This document shows, one piece after another, positions 10,801 to 17,544 of a stretch of 64,000 bases of DNA. The position numbers were made by a program, and so were the translations under genes. The first letter of the stretch is position 1. Every line of letters begins with the position of its first letter. Below the pieces are notes generated by a model. It was given only the letters and a program-made list of their open reading frames with translations, was not told the DNA's origin and did no database searches. Source of the stretch: Maridesulfovibrio sp. (GTDB taxonomy: Bacteria; Desulfobacterota; Desulfovibrionia; Desulfovibrionales; Desulfovibrionaceae); the NCBI RefSeq assembly GCF_963678865.1, contig NZ_OY787459.1, forward strand, positions 648,501-712,500. Reading direction: 5' to 3'.

Positions 10801-12369
10801 TTCGGGAGCCGCCACATCATACATCCCGGAAGCATCACGAAACATATTCTCCCGGTACTGATCCCCGAAACCGCTCATTCCACCTTTAAACTCAGGAACA
10901 ATCTGCGGCTTTTCCTGTAGCAGAAGGTCCACCGGTTCAAATGAAGACAGAACTTGAGGTTCCCCTGACGGTGATAAAGACGATTCATTTTCAAACTCTG
11001 CAGGTCGCCAGCCATCCCTCATGGCCATTTCATGATTAATACGCTGCTCAAGGTCCTGATCAGGACGGAATCTGTATCGCTCCTGGATGTCTGCTTTAAG
11101 ATCGCTCATCCCTGCCGGCGACTCATACTGAGAATCAATGACCCCCTGAAGGCCGAATCCAGATTCACGCTCCTGACCAAGATCCTTTTCCTGCTGGGAA
11201 TAGAAATCCCTCATCTTCACCAATGGAGAACGAAGATCCGCCGGTTTCCTTTCCGCTTCTGTTTGACGGCTTGACATCATACCGTCATGACGCTCTGACG
11301 TTTCAGCGTCACCTTCCAGCAGATCCACGGTAGCACCAGCTTTGATCTGCTCAATCTGTTCGATGAAATTCTGATTGGAACTGTCTTCCTCTCCAGACAA
11401 ACCTGCAGGACCAGACATTACAGAACCGCCTACACCGGTAATAGCTGCAGGCCCAATGACGTTCACGCCCTCCTTGGCGGCTTGTTTGACACGCTTCCAG
11501 ACACCAGGCTTCATTTCCCCGGTCTCAATATAATGTGCCAGATCCTTGGAAATAGATTCTGCAGGTTCTTCAGCCCATTCGCTGATCCCTTCTACAAGAC
11601 CAGAGCCGAGGTGTTTTGTTGTCTTGGCCACAACACCCTGCCCGGCCTTAGAGAACATCTTACCAAATGAAACAGCATTCAACCCGGCACTGGCCAAAGC
11701 CATCATTTCGCCGGCACGAGCTGCTTCCTTTTCTGAACCACCAGCCTCCAAAACTTCCCGGTATGTGCTTGTCCCCTCAAGCGCACCGCCTCCGGCACCA
11801 GCGCCCAGAGCCTGGCCGATACGCGCTGCGCGTTCAAGGAGTTGTGGAGTAAGCTGCAGGGCCTTTCCTCCAACCTGAACAAACTTACCTACAGCAGCCC
11901 CGGGAATCATGGCCGCTCCCAATGAGGGACCAAGATTACCAACCTGATAAGTCCACCAGTCACCGCGAGCCATCAGTTCAGGATTATCCATAACATTCCC
12001 CTGCAATTCCTTGGCAGGAGCATGGGATTCCCGCAGCGGCTTGTAGTAGTCCGCAATGGCTTCACCTGCATCAGCAACCGTATCGCTATCCATCCGATTA
12101 CCCAGCCACTGCAGCCCGGCACCGAATGATTCACCAAGTCCGGCGGATCCGGCAGCAAGTCCGTGGTACATACCCACAGTGGAATCAATTGCTGAATCTA
12201 CGAAAGGCATACCAAAACCTTGCTGTTCCGGCACGGACGTATCGACCGGCACTTGCGGCACAGACGAAAAAACCGGGCTCCCCTTATCAGGAGAACCCGG
12301 TGCATTCTGCGTTTTCTGTTCGTAGTCCAGTTCCCTGACAGCCTGATCAAACAAGGCGTTCATATCCAT
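1852..12369 (-). CDS. giant polyvalent phage protein: ParB-like, SF2 helicase, N6-adenine methyltransferase, zincin-like and LPD38-like domains
   Basis: 3505 residues, presumably carried in the virion and injected with the DNA. Visible in order: Gly/Ala-rich, partly hydrophobic N-terminus (about 50-330); ddrB/ParB-like segment with ITLGGNSRIMSLA near 740; low-complexity Ser/Gly linker near 1080-1180; SF2 helicase with Walker A GTGTGKT near 1250, DESH near 1340 and the motif VI-like EGRIYRLG near 1735; methyltransferase with VLEPSAGHGA near 1870 and NPPF near 1928; DUF5710-like segment near 2095; zincin HEIVH near 2261; a second zincin-like HEQGAHH near 2505; and an LPD38-like C-terminus with FMLRNLVRDT near 3023. 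The ATG follows a G-rich ribosome site. Such proteins are thought to protect or take over incoming DNA; that role is inferred. Confidence 0.85.
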   Translation of the reverse strand: MDMNALFDQAVRELDYEQKTQNAPGSPDKGSPVFSSVPQVPVDTSVPEQQGFGMPFVDSAIDSTVGMYHGLAAGSAGLGESFGAGLQWLGNRMDSDTVADAGEAIADYYKPLRESHAPAKELQGNVMDNPELMARGDWWTYQVGNLGPSLGAAMIPGAAVGKFVQVGGKALQLTPQLLERAARIGQALGAGAGGGALEGTSTYREVLEAGGSEKEAARAGEMMALASAGLNAVSFGKMFSKAGQGVVAKTTKHLGSGLVEGISEWAEEPAESISKDLAHYIETGEMKPGVWKRVKQAAKEGVNVIGPAAITGVGGSVMSGPAGLSGEEDSSNQNFIEQIEQIKAGATVDLLEGDAETSERHDGMMSSRQTEAERKPADLRSPLVKMRDFYSQQEKDLGQERESGFGLQGVIDSQYESPAGMSDLKADIQERYRFRPDQDLEQRINHEMAMRDGWRPAEFENESSLSPSGEPQVLSSFEPVDLLLQEKPQIVPEFKGGMSGFGDQYRENMFRDASGMYDVAAPEVVAHPDFDQKAAEAAEFNRNWDQNLEQAWFKAVEELEKEGKGSDPVVRVPEVELSNQPEIEFPSYGLTGGLDSVNTDLLQDSAVDLPQRQDVMTSSRQNELQEDLFDVAMLELEEEGQSEKGKGNETTLEHTDGQDKVRYEFRELDEVVPSHDALKNFIKHPSYPQEAQERPYHSDPGEQQKVKGHASPLKPQHFVNDNPTAASGPPIVTSDGITLGGNSRIMSLALAYDQHSDQAQRYKNVLRRKAKQFGLKSEDLKDMKKPVLVRVLQDEVKDLSRASRIYNQDFTQGLDPKAEAVSRGRMLSDESRAHLGAEMENHETLRQFLDSSRSSDFMAGLKRDGVLEETQLVRFINKETGLLNSDGKNFIESVLRGVVVDSHDVLDMAPPSALAKLDKALPALIQANNRGPDWSLNFPVRDALRIVGKARSESIPVKQFLNQGQLVETVPGLNDKRARILAEAFGTKPGEGSGLKSFKTSCEQYAKLSGMSAEGQSLLPGLSVPEPAESFDKAFIGGINKREEKDKNVPDTASNLEPDSSESGTENQVGEPHVSGQSGSDGSGDSGRGEQSGQAGILQQSDNLLRSGSTSFGRERGDNSVSGAERQDGTAQRTSGDFGFGRSSRTDDSGEQTDSGTAGRTTETGSERSGGSVSLLGSGNRKASPDRLLSIEEKVRQQKEADSSIKVVPGNLENIRETLPVLFPEQQDDVYKAEQRFANTEDDTSRGMLFTNGTGTGKTYTGLGVIKRFVRQGKSNIAIVVPTDKKARDWIEDGRNLHLDITQLSGINDGGRDVVVTTYANFGQNEALAKRDFDLLVFDESHKLCENAQGGETHAWQMMNRLAGPFMPQQSAKMAFSDEILKAAKKHKGFELSESAEKSPWTINEKFIPKDLMQRIEGKAERLLETKVVFLSASPFAYDKTVRYADGFLFDSDHGMKEDGFRSYNTGSNWDQFMMSKFGYRMRYNKLTVPESGVESALMERQFNEWLKKKGALSGRSLQLNQDYSRQFVDVPAQLGEKIQKGIESMSDREKYPDLAGIVHKAFDYHYTTSLLEALKARSAVNRVQEHLDLGRKVVVFHSRNKGMPGHPFSFARFDKACGYDTKAMAQFKKWVADNPAYARMDIRGLQNVRDEMGEAFGDKVAFFSGKESKKERVKAVNEFNDDSSGVDVIVVQKDAGKEGISLHDKIGEKQRALVSLYLPTKPTDAIQTEGRIYRLGLMSDAVIEYLKTGLSFESRAFGQKISERAGAAENLAMGELARDLRTAFREGYLDSTSRAPSLEQGRGGKEADSFVEQASPFDQAKTHYYSQQKRTSRNKAREGSDYFATPEPLGFKMVEWLDLKPGESVLEPSAGHGAIARYFPESADITTVEPSDELFSKMSVICDGRKINERFENLAAVNKYDGIAMNPPFGSGGRTAVDHLGKAFNHLREGGRVVCILPEGPAADRKFDKWYESKEAEHAHKVAEFGLPSATFGRAGTKVKTRIVVIDKLGKGAEGVQSRGRTDFSADTVEELFERIESVTAPERVVKKADTEASLKEAGLELKQASNSKGDFWVVTGETYQNKQALKEAGARWNRAEKGWAFYQEESPLQDIAEQLDRLPASLGGTVLEPVDRSTYDERSKRTTKETRLYEEQLRKEYGLDFPDGSVFAVKPGRVRRADGNVSDPIHQEVGREGVYSQTLSSSREGLETLDRIAGLFGKKLVYVASDLPILPAEAHADLKQNIVFMRPDSNHPHLFLLGHEIVHLMKSEAPALYNKFYDLADNQINEGIWEKHHKWRERLERESGREKGLTREHADEEFLADVSGEQFLEPSFWEDMAEEEPSLFQKFGEKVKQLLDRVLSVFKQEGTANRYFHDIELVRKGLVSVLAEYSRQQNAKPSSRQDVKTSKRNDGIHFSKTSNPRNHTSTRNVRGAVQGLQAKAENALPLEVVSVFEELPEHIRKAFKAQGGGYCEACNDPKTGKVWMVAENIASRKRAVELWMHEQGAHHGLRGLMGDKDYVSLLGKVHRAARREAGYKEVIADYDLNLSERGDRYLAAHEYLARLAEKVRLDEVLSPKEKSIWRKVVDAVLNWLARIRVKLPGSLTRAELNRLVSDVVFWTVHGESAADIKSGEAAPSYSRSNPNLKSAMSKIGSKGEIKSPVAEKINQVREFLRTELNQGMFDRFASLKDLDSAAGVDNFEDSAYVAARMSTSHADQIAAVIEHGHPVWRDGAMDVEGEGLAKVFEPVAGELDRYTAWLVGLRARKLMDEGRENLFSKDEIDELCALNNGRETKYEDVRQNYIQFKTKVLDFAEAAGVVSGSGRLVWEHDEYIPFYRINDEADVKAPKGKKGIASQYSGIRRLQGGTANLGDPFENIIRNYSHLIDASVKNRAMEQAMTNAEKIGEAVPADFKWQALKLKGGALRSALVKTLGDDKAVGQLSAAQRDSLQTVFRMVAPDAKDIVHVLRDGKPVYYHVGDPLLLRSLTAVNLQSWNNMGMKAARFFKRLLTTGVTSTPDFMLRNLVRDTVHAWGVDRTGHFVPVIGSFRGAIKSLRKDSDTVKMMAAGAAFHGGYSYGHDPGAGKLVVEKLVKKHDIDESTIIDTPKKMAKFMKFGWDRWQEFGSAFENATRARLYEGVKEKGGSHLEAAYEAKDIMDYSMGGDWPAIRFLCETVPFFGARMVGLHRLGRGAYENPQSFLAKGAMVAMASVLLYLNNRDRDEFKELEHWDRDNYYHFFVGDQHFRMPKPFEIGAIFGTLPERLTEYAVDGQDGDLLADRLQFMLTQTFSVGTPQIITPVLEQWADKSFFTGRSIVPMRLKRLRPEAQRDHRTSETAALLGEKTGTSPKRIEHLVNGYFGTLGVYALSMSDIITRRMVDAPEMPSRRLDDMPLIKSFYRDKPAKHSRYLTELYDMIHEADELYSTVKAYAQSGSSEKAMQLLQDEDNRKLLGKRGGLNQLRRAIGEIETGIRQVHLSRILTPAQKRERIDALLEKRNGVVRKVMGD
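2206..2223. repeat. 18-bp perfect palindrome containing two GACG octamer units
   Basis: The sequence is its own reverse complement and includes two GACG cores eight bases apart, the same spacing as the three longer octamer tracts in this gene. It lies in the C-terminal LPD38-containing part of the giant gene. It may be a minimal or decayed copy of the same repeat. Confidence 0.6.
5131..5190. repeat. octanucleotide tandem repeat tract (NNTTGACG type) in the giant gene
   Basis: GACG or near-GACG cores begin at 5147, 5155, 5163, 5171 and 5179, an exact 8-bp period. Because 8 is not a multiple of 3, three units are needed to return to frame. In the giant protein the tract is read as a linker peptide of the form RQDVKTSKRND near residue 2400, between the first zincin-like domain and the second. 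Confidence 0.8.
10509..10540. repeat. octanucleotide tandem repeat tract in the giant gene
   Basis: GACG cores begin at 10509, 10517, 10525 and 10533, again exactly 8 bp apart. The tract is translated as RQDVMTSSRQ near residue 615 of the giant protein, the same peptide type as the other tracts, so all are read in the same phase. Confidence 0.8.
11265..11312. repeat. octanucleotide tandem repeat tract in the giant gene
   Basis: Six units begin at 11265, 11273, 11281, 11289, 11297 and 11305 (GACG, GACA, ACCG, GACG, GACG, AGCG). They encode a linker containing RHDGMMSSRQ near residue 360 of the giant protein. This is the most degenerate and longest of the tracts. Confidence 0.8.
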
Positions 12370-12371
12370 AA

Positions 12372-13919
12372 TTACCCCCCATACCCGCTTTCGTTAACTC
12401 CGGGTCTGGTCGGCGCTGTCCGGATATCATTTCGTTTATTCAAAATTCGTTTGGCTCCAGCAGGGCCATATTGCTTAATGAGAATCTTGATCTCATCCAC
12501 TTGTTTACGCTGCTCCGGATCCTCGGCAGGAACGTGAGTCGAACCTTGCTGCAAAATCTGCTGATAAATACCGACTGCCTGCCCTGCGGCCTGCAACCTG
12601 ATTTTATCCGCTTCATTTTCAGGCTTCCATTGACCGGAACGAAAACTCTGAACCAGACTCGCAGCATCATTGAAAGCATTATTCCCTTCATTGGTGAGCT
12701 CATAAGTGTCAGGATCCAATAATGTTTTACCTTTCTGGTGGAACGGCTTGAGCGCATCACCAAGGGACTTGCGCATCTGAGTCAGCTTTTCAGCGGCCTG
12801 CTTATCCGGAAGACCTGCTGTTTCAGCTTGAATCTGATCTGTCTCAGCCTGAGTTTTGATAGTGGAAGCACGAGTCTTATCAGTATCAGCGTAGACCTTT
12901 CCGGTCTGTGCTTTTGTATGGGCGATATCTGCCTTGCCCTTTGCAAGTCCCTGCTTCTTCTCACGTAGGTCCATAGTAGTGCGCACGTAACCTGAAAGAC
13001 GATCCAAGGAATCAACCATTATTGTCTGGCCGTTATCTTCATCCAGCACCATAAAATGGGTTCCCTGTGAATAATCAAGACTGTTCTGAGGAACGGCCTG
13101 AATCATATGGCCAGCTTTGTTAACCATCGTGATCCACTTAGAAGGGTCCTTAAGGTTCTCAGCATTCCCCCGGCGGGTAGCTTCCATATAACGGTCGGCA
13201 GCTCCGGCAAAAACAGGATTGTAGGTCTTACCGCCCTGCATGGTCTTTTCTCCAGCCAGAAACTGCTTGATGACATTCCCGGTCTGCTCAATGGTCAGCC
13301 TGCGTCCGGTCTGAGCCCAGCCACCTTCTTTGTCAGAACGAAACTCAATTCCATAGGTTTTGGAGCGGGGATCAAAGTCTGTAAGTCTATATGGCATAGG
13401 GGCAAGCTCAGAAGCCCGCTTCATATCAATGACTGCGGCATCAAAATTACCATTAGCCATTTCATTCAATGCGCTTCCGCCGACCTTACGAAATTCCTGA
13501 TACGTCTGATCTATCTTATGCTGTCTTCGCTGCTTCAGTGCTTCCTTTCCGGCTTCAAATTTTGTGGCTAAATCTGCAGCGTGACCAAAAGCGGAAATAC
13601 CAACCAATGTTTTAGGGGGCTCAATTGCATCGAAATCCCAAGAATTCTTTTGTAACTCTCCAACCAGCCGTTCAGTTTCTTTACGGACCGCACTATTGAA
13701 TTGGGCTTGCTCACCCTGCTGAAGCTGGTTGTATCTTGAATACGCCGCATGCTCATTGCGGGAACGAATTCCATTCGGCATACCATTCCCAGCAGCCAGA
13801 CTTGCATAAGCCCTATCAACCTGCTGACTATCTGCATATGCGTTCATAATATCGGACAACCCACCCATGGCTCCGACAATCTGTCCTGCTGCTTCATCTC
13901 CAAATAAACCAAAGCCCAT
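12372..13919 (-). CDS. probable internal virion/ejection protein with central coiled coil
   Basis: 515 residues, not recognised as a named family. A charged heptad-rich stretch rich in A, K, T and Q lies at about residues 310-365 (KADIAHTKAQTGK, TQAETDQIQAETA), predicting a coiled coil. The protein lies directly upstream of the giant polyvalent gene and downstream of two other Ala/Gln-rich phage proteins. In podovirus genomes this position is usual for proteins ejected with the DNA. It starts at ATG after a G-rich ribosome site and ends two bases before the giant gene, so the two are probably translated together. Ejection is inferred from position and composition; it could equally be a tail-hub component. 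Confidence 0.6.
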   Translation of the reverse strand: MGFGLFGDEAAGQIVGAMGGLSDIMNAYADSQQVDRAYASLAAGNGMPNGIRSRNEHAAYSRYNQLQQGEQAQFNSAVRKETERLVGELQKNSWDFDAIEPPKTLVGISAFGHAADLATKFEAGKEALKQRRQHKIDQTYQEFRKVGGSALNEMANGNFDAAVIDMKRASELAPMPYRLTDFDPRSKTYGIEFRSDKEGGWAQTGRRLTIEQTGNVIKQFLAGEKTMQGGKTYNPVFAGAADRYMEATRRGNAENLKDPSKWITMVNKAGHMIQAVPQNSLDYSQGTHFMVLDEDNGQTIMVDSLDRLSGYVRTTMDLREKKQGLAKGKADIAHTKAQTGKVYADTDKTRASTIKTQAETDQIQAETAGLPDKQAAEKLTQMRKSLGDALKPFHQKGKTLLDPDTYELTNEGNNAFNDAASLVQSFRSGQWKPENEADKIRLQAAGQAVGIYQQILQQGSTHVPAEDPEQRKQVDEIKILIKQYGPAGAKRILNKRNDIRTAPTRPGVNESGYGG

Positions 13920-13928
13920 ATCAGCCCC

Positions 13929-14480
13929 CTATGACATTAGATAAATCCCAAGACCAACAGCAGCACCAACAGCGGCACCAATTGGACCTGCCGAAGATCC
14001 GGCAGCAGCACCAGTCGCAGCACCTCCGGCGGCAGTAGCTCCTCCGGCTGCAGCTCCACCGGCAGCAGCCCCACCAGCGGCAGCTCCTCCTGCGGCAACA
14101 CCACCGGCAGCAGCACTTCCTGCGGCAGCACCACCGGCTGCAGCTCCACCTGCGGCAACACCACCGGCTGCAGCTCCGCCTGCGGCAGCACCACCGGCAG
14201 CAACTCCGCCTGCGGCCATTCCTCCTACTGCAGCTCCACCGGCAGTTCCACTCGCAGCAGCAGTACTGCCGATAATGCCGGCCTCAGTCATGGCTGTCGT
14301 AGCAGACAACCCCATCATGCCACCTTGAAAACCAGAAACAGCGGCACCTGTGGCAGACTTTTCCGGCTTTTTCTGACCTGGTTGTTTTCGACTCATCATC
14401 GAAGCGGTATTGGAAGCAGCAGCCATACCGGACAGAGCTTTATCGCCGGGACTATCAACTTCAAACATTCCGAAATTCAT
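13929..14480 (-). CDS. Ala/Gly-repeat phage protein
   Basis: 183 residues. The first 75 are ordinary (MNFGMFEVDSPGDKA, then a KKPEKS-containing linker). The middle (about 80-160) is almost only Ala and Gly in five-residue units such as AAAGG, AAGGV and AAGGA. The C-terminus is a glycine-zipper-like hydrophobic segment ending GAAVGLGIYLMS. This composition suits a membrane-inserting or fibrous virion protein, for example part of a DNA-ejection channel, but that is inference. It starts at ATG after a G-rich ribosome site, a form shared by several neighbours. The repeats are also visible in the DNA with a period of 15 bases. Confidence 0.65.
   Translation of the reverse strand: MNFGMFEVDSPGDKALSGMAAASNTASMMSRKQPGQKKPEKSATGAAVSGFQGGMMGLSATTAMTEAGIIGSTAAASGTAGGAAVGGMAAGGVAAGGAAAGGAAAGGVAAGGAAAGGAAAGSAAAGGVAAGGAAAGGAAAGGAAAGGATAAGGAATGAAAGSSAGPIGAAVGAAVGLGIYLMS
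14005..14230. repeat. 15-bp period repeat coding (AAAGG)n
   Basis: Units such as GCAGCACCACCGGCA (+ strand) recur with small third-base changes across about 225 bases. The tract encodes the Ala/Gly repeat of the 183-residue phage protein. Synonymous differences between units argue for selection at protein level as well as for expansion by slippage. Confidence 0.75.
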
Positions 14481-14488
14481 ATATCCCC

Positions 14489-15127
14489 CTATGCCATACC
14501 TATTGTAGCGGCAGTACCAAGGCGCTTAAAATTCTCATCTTCTGCATCACGCCTGGCTTTAGTTTTAGCCCCAGCAACACTTTGCGCTTCAGAAAGAGCC
14601 AAATCATTCTGCATTGCTGCAAATCGACCTGAATTCTGATTCAAGCCGGCACGAGAAAAATTCCGTTGTGCCTTGGAGGTAGCCATACCGTAGCCATGCT
14701 TTACATCAGCTTCAGCTTGCGAAACGCGCCGATCAACATTGACTCCCTTGCTGGCCTGATCCATGAATTGCTGACGAACTCCAAGCTGCTTTTTGCTTGT
14801 TTCTGTCTGCAACGGCAAAAGTTCCTGTGATGATTTCAGCTGTTCCTTGGCAACTTCTGTCTGAAGCGGAATCAATTCACGGTTTGCGGCAATCTGCTCA
14901 CGTTCCATGGGCTGATAATCAGATTTCCAGAAATCAAAATAATCTTCCGCCATTTCCTGCTGGGCCTCATAGATTGTCGCCATCCGCGCATTGTATTCTT
15001 CATCAACAGCGTCACTACCGCCACCTCCACCCTTACATTGAGCAATTGGGCCGTCATATTCATAAAACTCAGCCTCTTCGACTTCAGCAGTCGCAATATC
15101 AAAGACAACTTTCGTATAAATTTTCAT
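14489..15127 (-). CDS. probable internal virion protein with heptad repeats
   Basis: 212 residues. A short oligoglycine run (KGGGGGSD) follows an N-terminal beta-like segment. Then come two near-copies of a helical unit, REQIAANRELIPLQTEVAKE and SSQELLPLQTETSKKQLG, about residues 75-120, and a Gln/Ala-rich C-terminus. Small Gln/Ala-rich helical proteins next to other internal proteins are common in podovirus virions; I know no exact family. The start overlaps the end of the preceding gene by four bases, consistent with co-translation. Confidence 0.6.
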   Translation of the reverse strand: MKIYTKVVFDIATAEVEEAEFYEYDGPIAQCKGGGGGSDAVDEEYNARMATIYEAQQEMAEDYFDFWKSDYQPMEREQIAANRELIPLQTEVAKEQLKSSQELLPLQTETSKKQLGVRQQFMDQASKGVNVDRRVSQAEADVKHGYGMATSKAQRNFSRAGLNQNSGRFAAMQNDLALSEAQSVAGAKTKARRDAEDENFKRLGTAATIGMA

Positions 15128-15651
15128 GACAACATCTCCCTTGTAATAGCCAAGACAGCCACAGGAACACTCCTCCGCTCATCAGCCATCCATGCACCGT
15201 TAGGCAATTCCCCGATCAATGAGCCACCGCATTTCAAAACATATTTGACTGCAACACGATTCCTGACAGGGACATGACCAAGCAACATATCAAAACAGAA
15301 CAGCCCTGATTTTTCCTTGAGGGCAAGAAGACTTCGGTAAGTGAAACGTCCCAGGTCAATCAACTTACGACGAGGACAATCATTAAAAACAATAAAATGC
15401 ATACGAGCGAAACGCCCTTCATGGCGATTAAGCCATACAATAGCTACGGCAACATCGTTCCACGCAATCACCCAGCAGACAGACTTTTTAAGAGCTGCTA
15501 AAAAGTCATCAGCATTACGCACAGTCCCTTCATAGAACACCGTCTGCGCATGTCCTTCATCAACGCACTGTTCATAAAGGCCGCTCATATATTTGTCCGG
15601 AAACGTACGAACCCCATCCCACTCAACATAGGGAATCATTTCGAAACTCAT
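15124..15651 (-). CDS. phage protein, possible GNAT-like fold
   Basis: 175 residues. The strand/helix pattern (VIAWNDVAVAIVWLN, then ARMHFIVFND and a helix LIDLGRFTYRSLLAL) resembles small GNAT-type acetyltransferase-like phage proteins such as the DUF2824 group. The classical acetyl-CoA loop Q/RxxGxG/A is not clear, so an enzymatic role is doubtful. It overlaps its upstream and downstream neighbours by four bases each, so it belongs to the late virion operon. Alternative: a head-assembly accessory protein with no activity. Confidence 0.55.
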   Translation of the reverse strand: MSFEMIPYVEWDGVRTFPDKYMSGLYEQCVDEGHAQTVFYEGTVRNADDFLAALKKSVCWVIAWNDVAVAIVWLNRHEGRFARMHFIVFNDCPRRKLIDLGRFTYRSLLALKEKSGLFCFDMLLGHVPVRNRVAVKYVLKCGGSLIGELPNGAWMADERRSVPVAVLAITREMLS

Positions 15652-15839
15652 CGTTTCTCCGCCTGCTTTCTGGCCTTGTCTTCCGGGACAAGACCAAGTT
15701 CAACCAGATCTTTGAATGTAGGACATCTATGTATGGGATCTGGAATGCCATACACCCTGCTCCGGAGTACCGTGCGCAGCTGGCGCAAGAAATGGAGATA
15801 ATTGGATTCGCGCACTTCCGGCAGCATGGGCTGTTTCAT
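15648..15839 (-). CDS. small conserved-position phage protein
   Basis: 63 residues, basic, with no recognised domain. It is accepted as a gene because its ATG overlaps the stop of the 568-residue protein and its own stop overlaps the next ATG, each by four bases. There is no gap in the operon without it. Confidence 0.55.
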   Translation of the reverse strand: MKQPMLPEVRESNYLHFLRQLRTVLRSRVYGIPDPIHRCPTFKDLVELGLVPEDKARKQAEKR

Positions 15840-17542
15840 AAGAGATCTCCCACAGCCGGAGCCACGGCCAGTTTGGAAATAGGAATGTCCGAAATAACTC
15901 CGGCTTGAAACCGGGTAGCCAGATAACCGGCAGGGAGAATAAACGGATCAGATGAACGCACCCTGCAGGTATAAACATCCTGCCCGTCAGCCTTGAGCGT
16001 GAAATGGACTTCCCCCTTCCGCTGCACCTGGTAGAAGCTACGGTTATCCCCGCCAAGGCAAACCGCTCCGGGCATTTCCGCCCCCACACAATAAAGTTCA
16101 CGTTCTACTTTAAGAATTGAGTCATCTGGAGCCTGCGCATAATCAGCAACGACCATTGCAGCTTCCATATTCAAAGGTTCACTGGTGCGCATTTCTCCAG
16201 ACATCCACTCACACCTGAGAGTAAAATCCGATGCATCCCAGCGACAGATTACGGACTCATTTCCTAATGGATAAGCAGCATGCAGCACTCGCCCTTCCGG
16301 TTCTACAACCAAAGCCGTGCAATGAAATCCAAGCCGGGAAAGAACCTTTGAAGAAGGATCAAAAACAAAGCCGACTCCCGGTTCATGGAAACAGATGTAC
16401 TGCCCGGCATGCCAGACGGCATTAAAAGATTCGGGACGCAGCTCCCGCCACTCTTTTTCCGTGAAGATCCCGGCAGTAATATTCTGCGGAGCCGTTCCGG
16501 GAGAAACGAGATAAAGCCCGTCCAGACTGGGAAAAATAACCCCAAAGGGCGAGGCAACCACACCAGTAGCAGATGCACATGGCAAATATCCGTCCAATCT
16601 GGACGGAACAGCAAGGGATGGATCATCAACAGTAATGGTGTGGACGTTGGCCCCGGTCAGGACAACCAGAGTATTCCCGGTGGATTCCATAGCCACAATC
16701 TTATGCGGCACAGACATAGAATACCCATCAGGCCATGCATGAGGGAAGCCCGGTTCTGAAACATAGATTTCATTGCCCTTGAATCCGGCAAACATATTGC
16801 CCGGCAGGGAAGTCAAACCGGAAAGGCCTTCAGGAGCAGGAACCCAGTACCGGGAAGGCATGACCTCACCTGCATCAGAATCAGAGACAGTATCGGTAAA
16901 AGTAGTTTCGGGAACTTCAATTTCTGCCACAAATTGAAATTCTGCGGACTCAGTTCCGGTCACCGTGCGGTAGATCCTGATCAACTTCACGGGCCTGAAG
17001 CCCTCCGCTTCAGCTCTGAGGGATGAAACCGCAACACTCTGCCCTTTCTTCACATCCACAAAAGCAGAAGGCGGGGAAGGTGGGCCTTCTTCGCCCAGAT
17101 CAGAGACATAAGTATAAATATAGACCCGTGAGACAATTTCTGCTTCATCTTCTCCGACACCTGACACAGCCACCAACGGAGCAGCTTCAGGTGCCGACAT
17201 ACCGAGTCTGTAACGACTTACAAAACTATTCCTGTCCAGTTCATCATCTGAGCAGAAAATGAAAGCGCCTTTATCATCTGTACCGTAAACACGTTCCTTA
17301 TAATCGCCGGCGATAGGCCCGGTACGCAAAGTGACACGATTCTCCCAAGACAACCATTGCCCCCGGTAACGGTAGATAGTTCCAGTCCGGCCCTGGACTG
17401 CAGCAACCTTAAGAAGGCCTCCCAGAGGACGAAGCTCTCCGGAATCAAGCAGACAGTTTACCGCTGAAACAGCCTGCCCTACCTCCAGCAAATGTACAGC
17501 CAGTGCCGGCTTCATGCCGGAAAAGACATTGACCTCAAACAT
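15836..17542 (-). CDS. putative tail nozzle or stabilisation protein, beta-rich
   Basis: 568 residues, rich in beta-strand, Gly and Tyr with few long helices. The segment about 125-185 (IYTYVSDLGEEGPPSPPSAFV, then RIYRTVTGTESAEFQFVAEI) looks like a fibronectin-III-type module. Flanking segments (GYSMSVPHKIVAME, DGLYLVSPGTAPQNIT) recur like blades of a propeller. In other podovirus genomes, proteins of this size and architecture between fibre and internal proteins form the tail nozzle (T7 gp12 or P22 gp10 role). This assignment rests on position and fold impression only. Confidence 0.5.
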   Translation of the reverse strand: MFEVNVFSGMKPALAVHLLEVGQAVSAVNCLLDSGELRPLGGLLKVAAVQGRTGTIYRYRGQWLSWENRVTLRTGPIAGDYKERVYGTDDKGAFIFCSDDELDRNSFVSRYRLGMSAPEAAPLVAVSGVGEDEAEIVSRVYIYTYVSDLGEEGPPSPPSAFVDVKKGQSVAVSSLRAEAEGFRPVKLIRIYRTVTGTESAEFQFVAEIEVPETTFTDTVSDSDAGEVMPSRYWVPAPEGLSGLTSLPGNMFAGFKGNEIYVSEPGFPHAWPDGYSMSVPHKIVAMESTGNTLVVLTGANVHTITVDDPSLAVPSRLDGYLPCASATGVVASPFGVIFPSLDGLYLVSPGTAPQNITAGIFTEKEWRELRPESFNAVWHAGQYICFHEPGVGFVFDPSSKVLSRLGFHCTALVVEPEGRVLHAAYPLGNESVICRWDASDFTLRCEWMSGEMRTSEPLNMEAAMVVADYAQAPDDSILKVERELYCVGAEMPGAVCLGGDNRSFYQVQRKGEVHFTLKADGQDVYTCRVRSSDPFILPAGYLATRFQAGVISDIPISKLAVAPAVGDLL

Positions 17543-17544
17543 GA

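Noticed and set aside
14005..14230. Regular short repeats resembling a CRISPR array
   Set aside because: Period 15 without unique spacers; they encode an in-frame Ala/Gly repeat.
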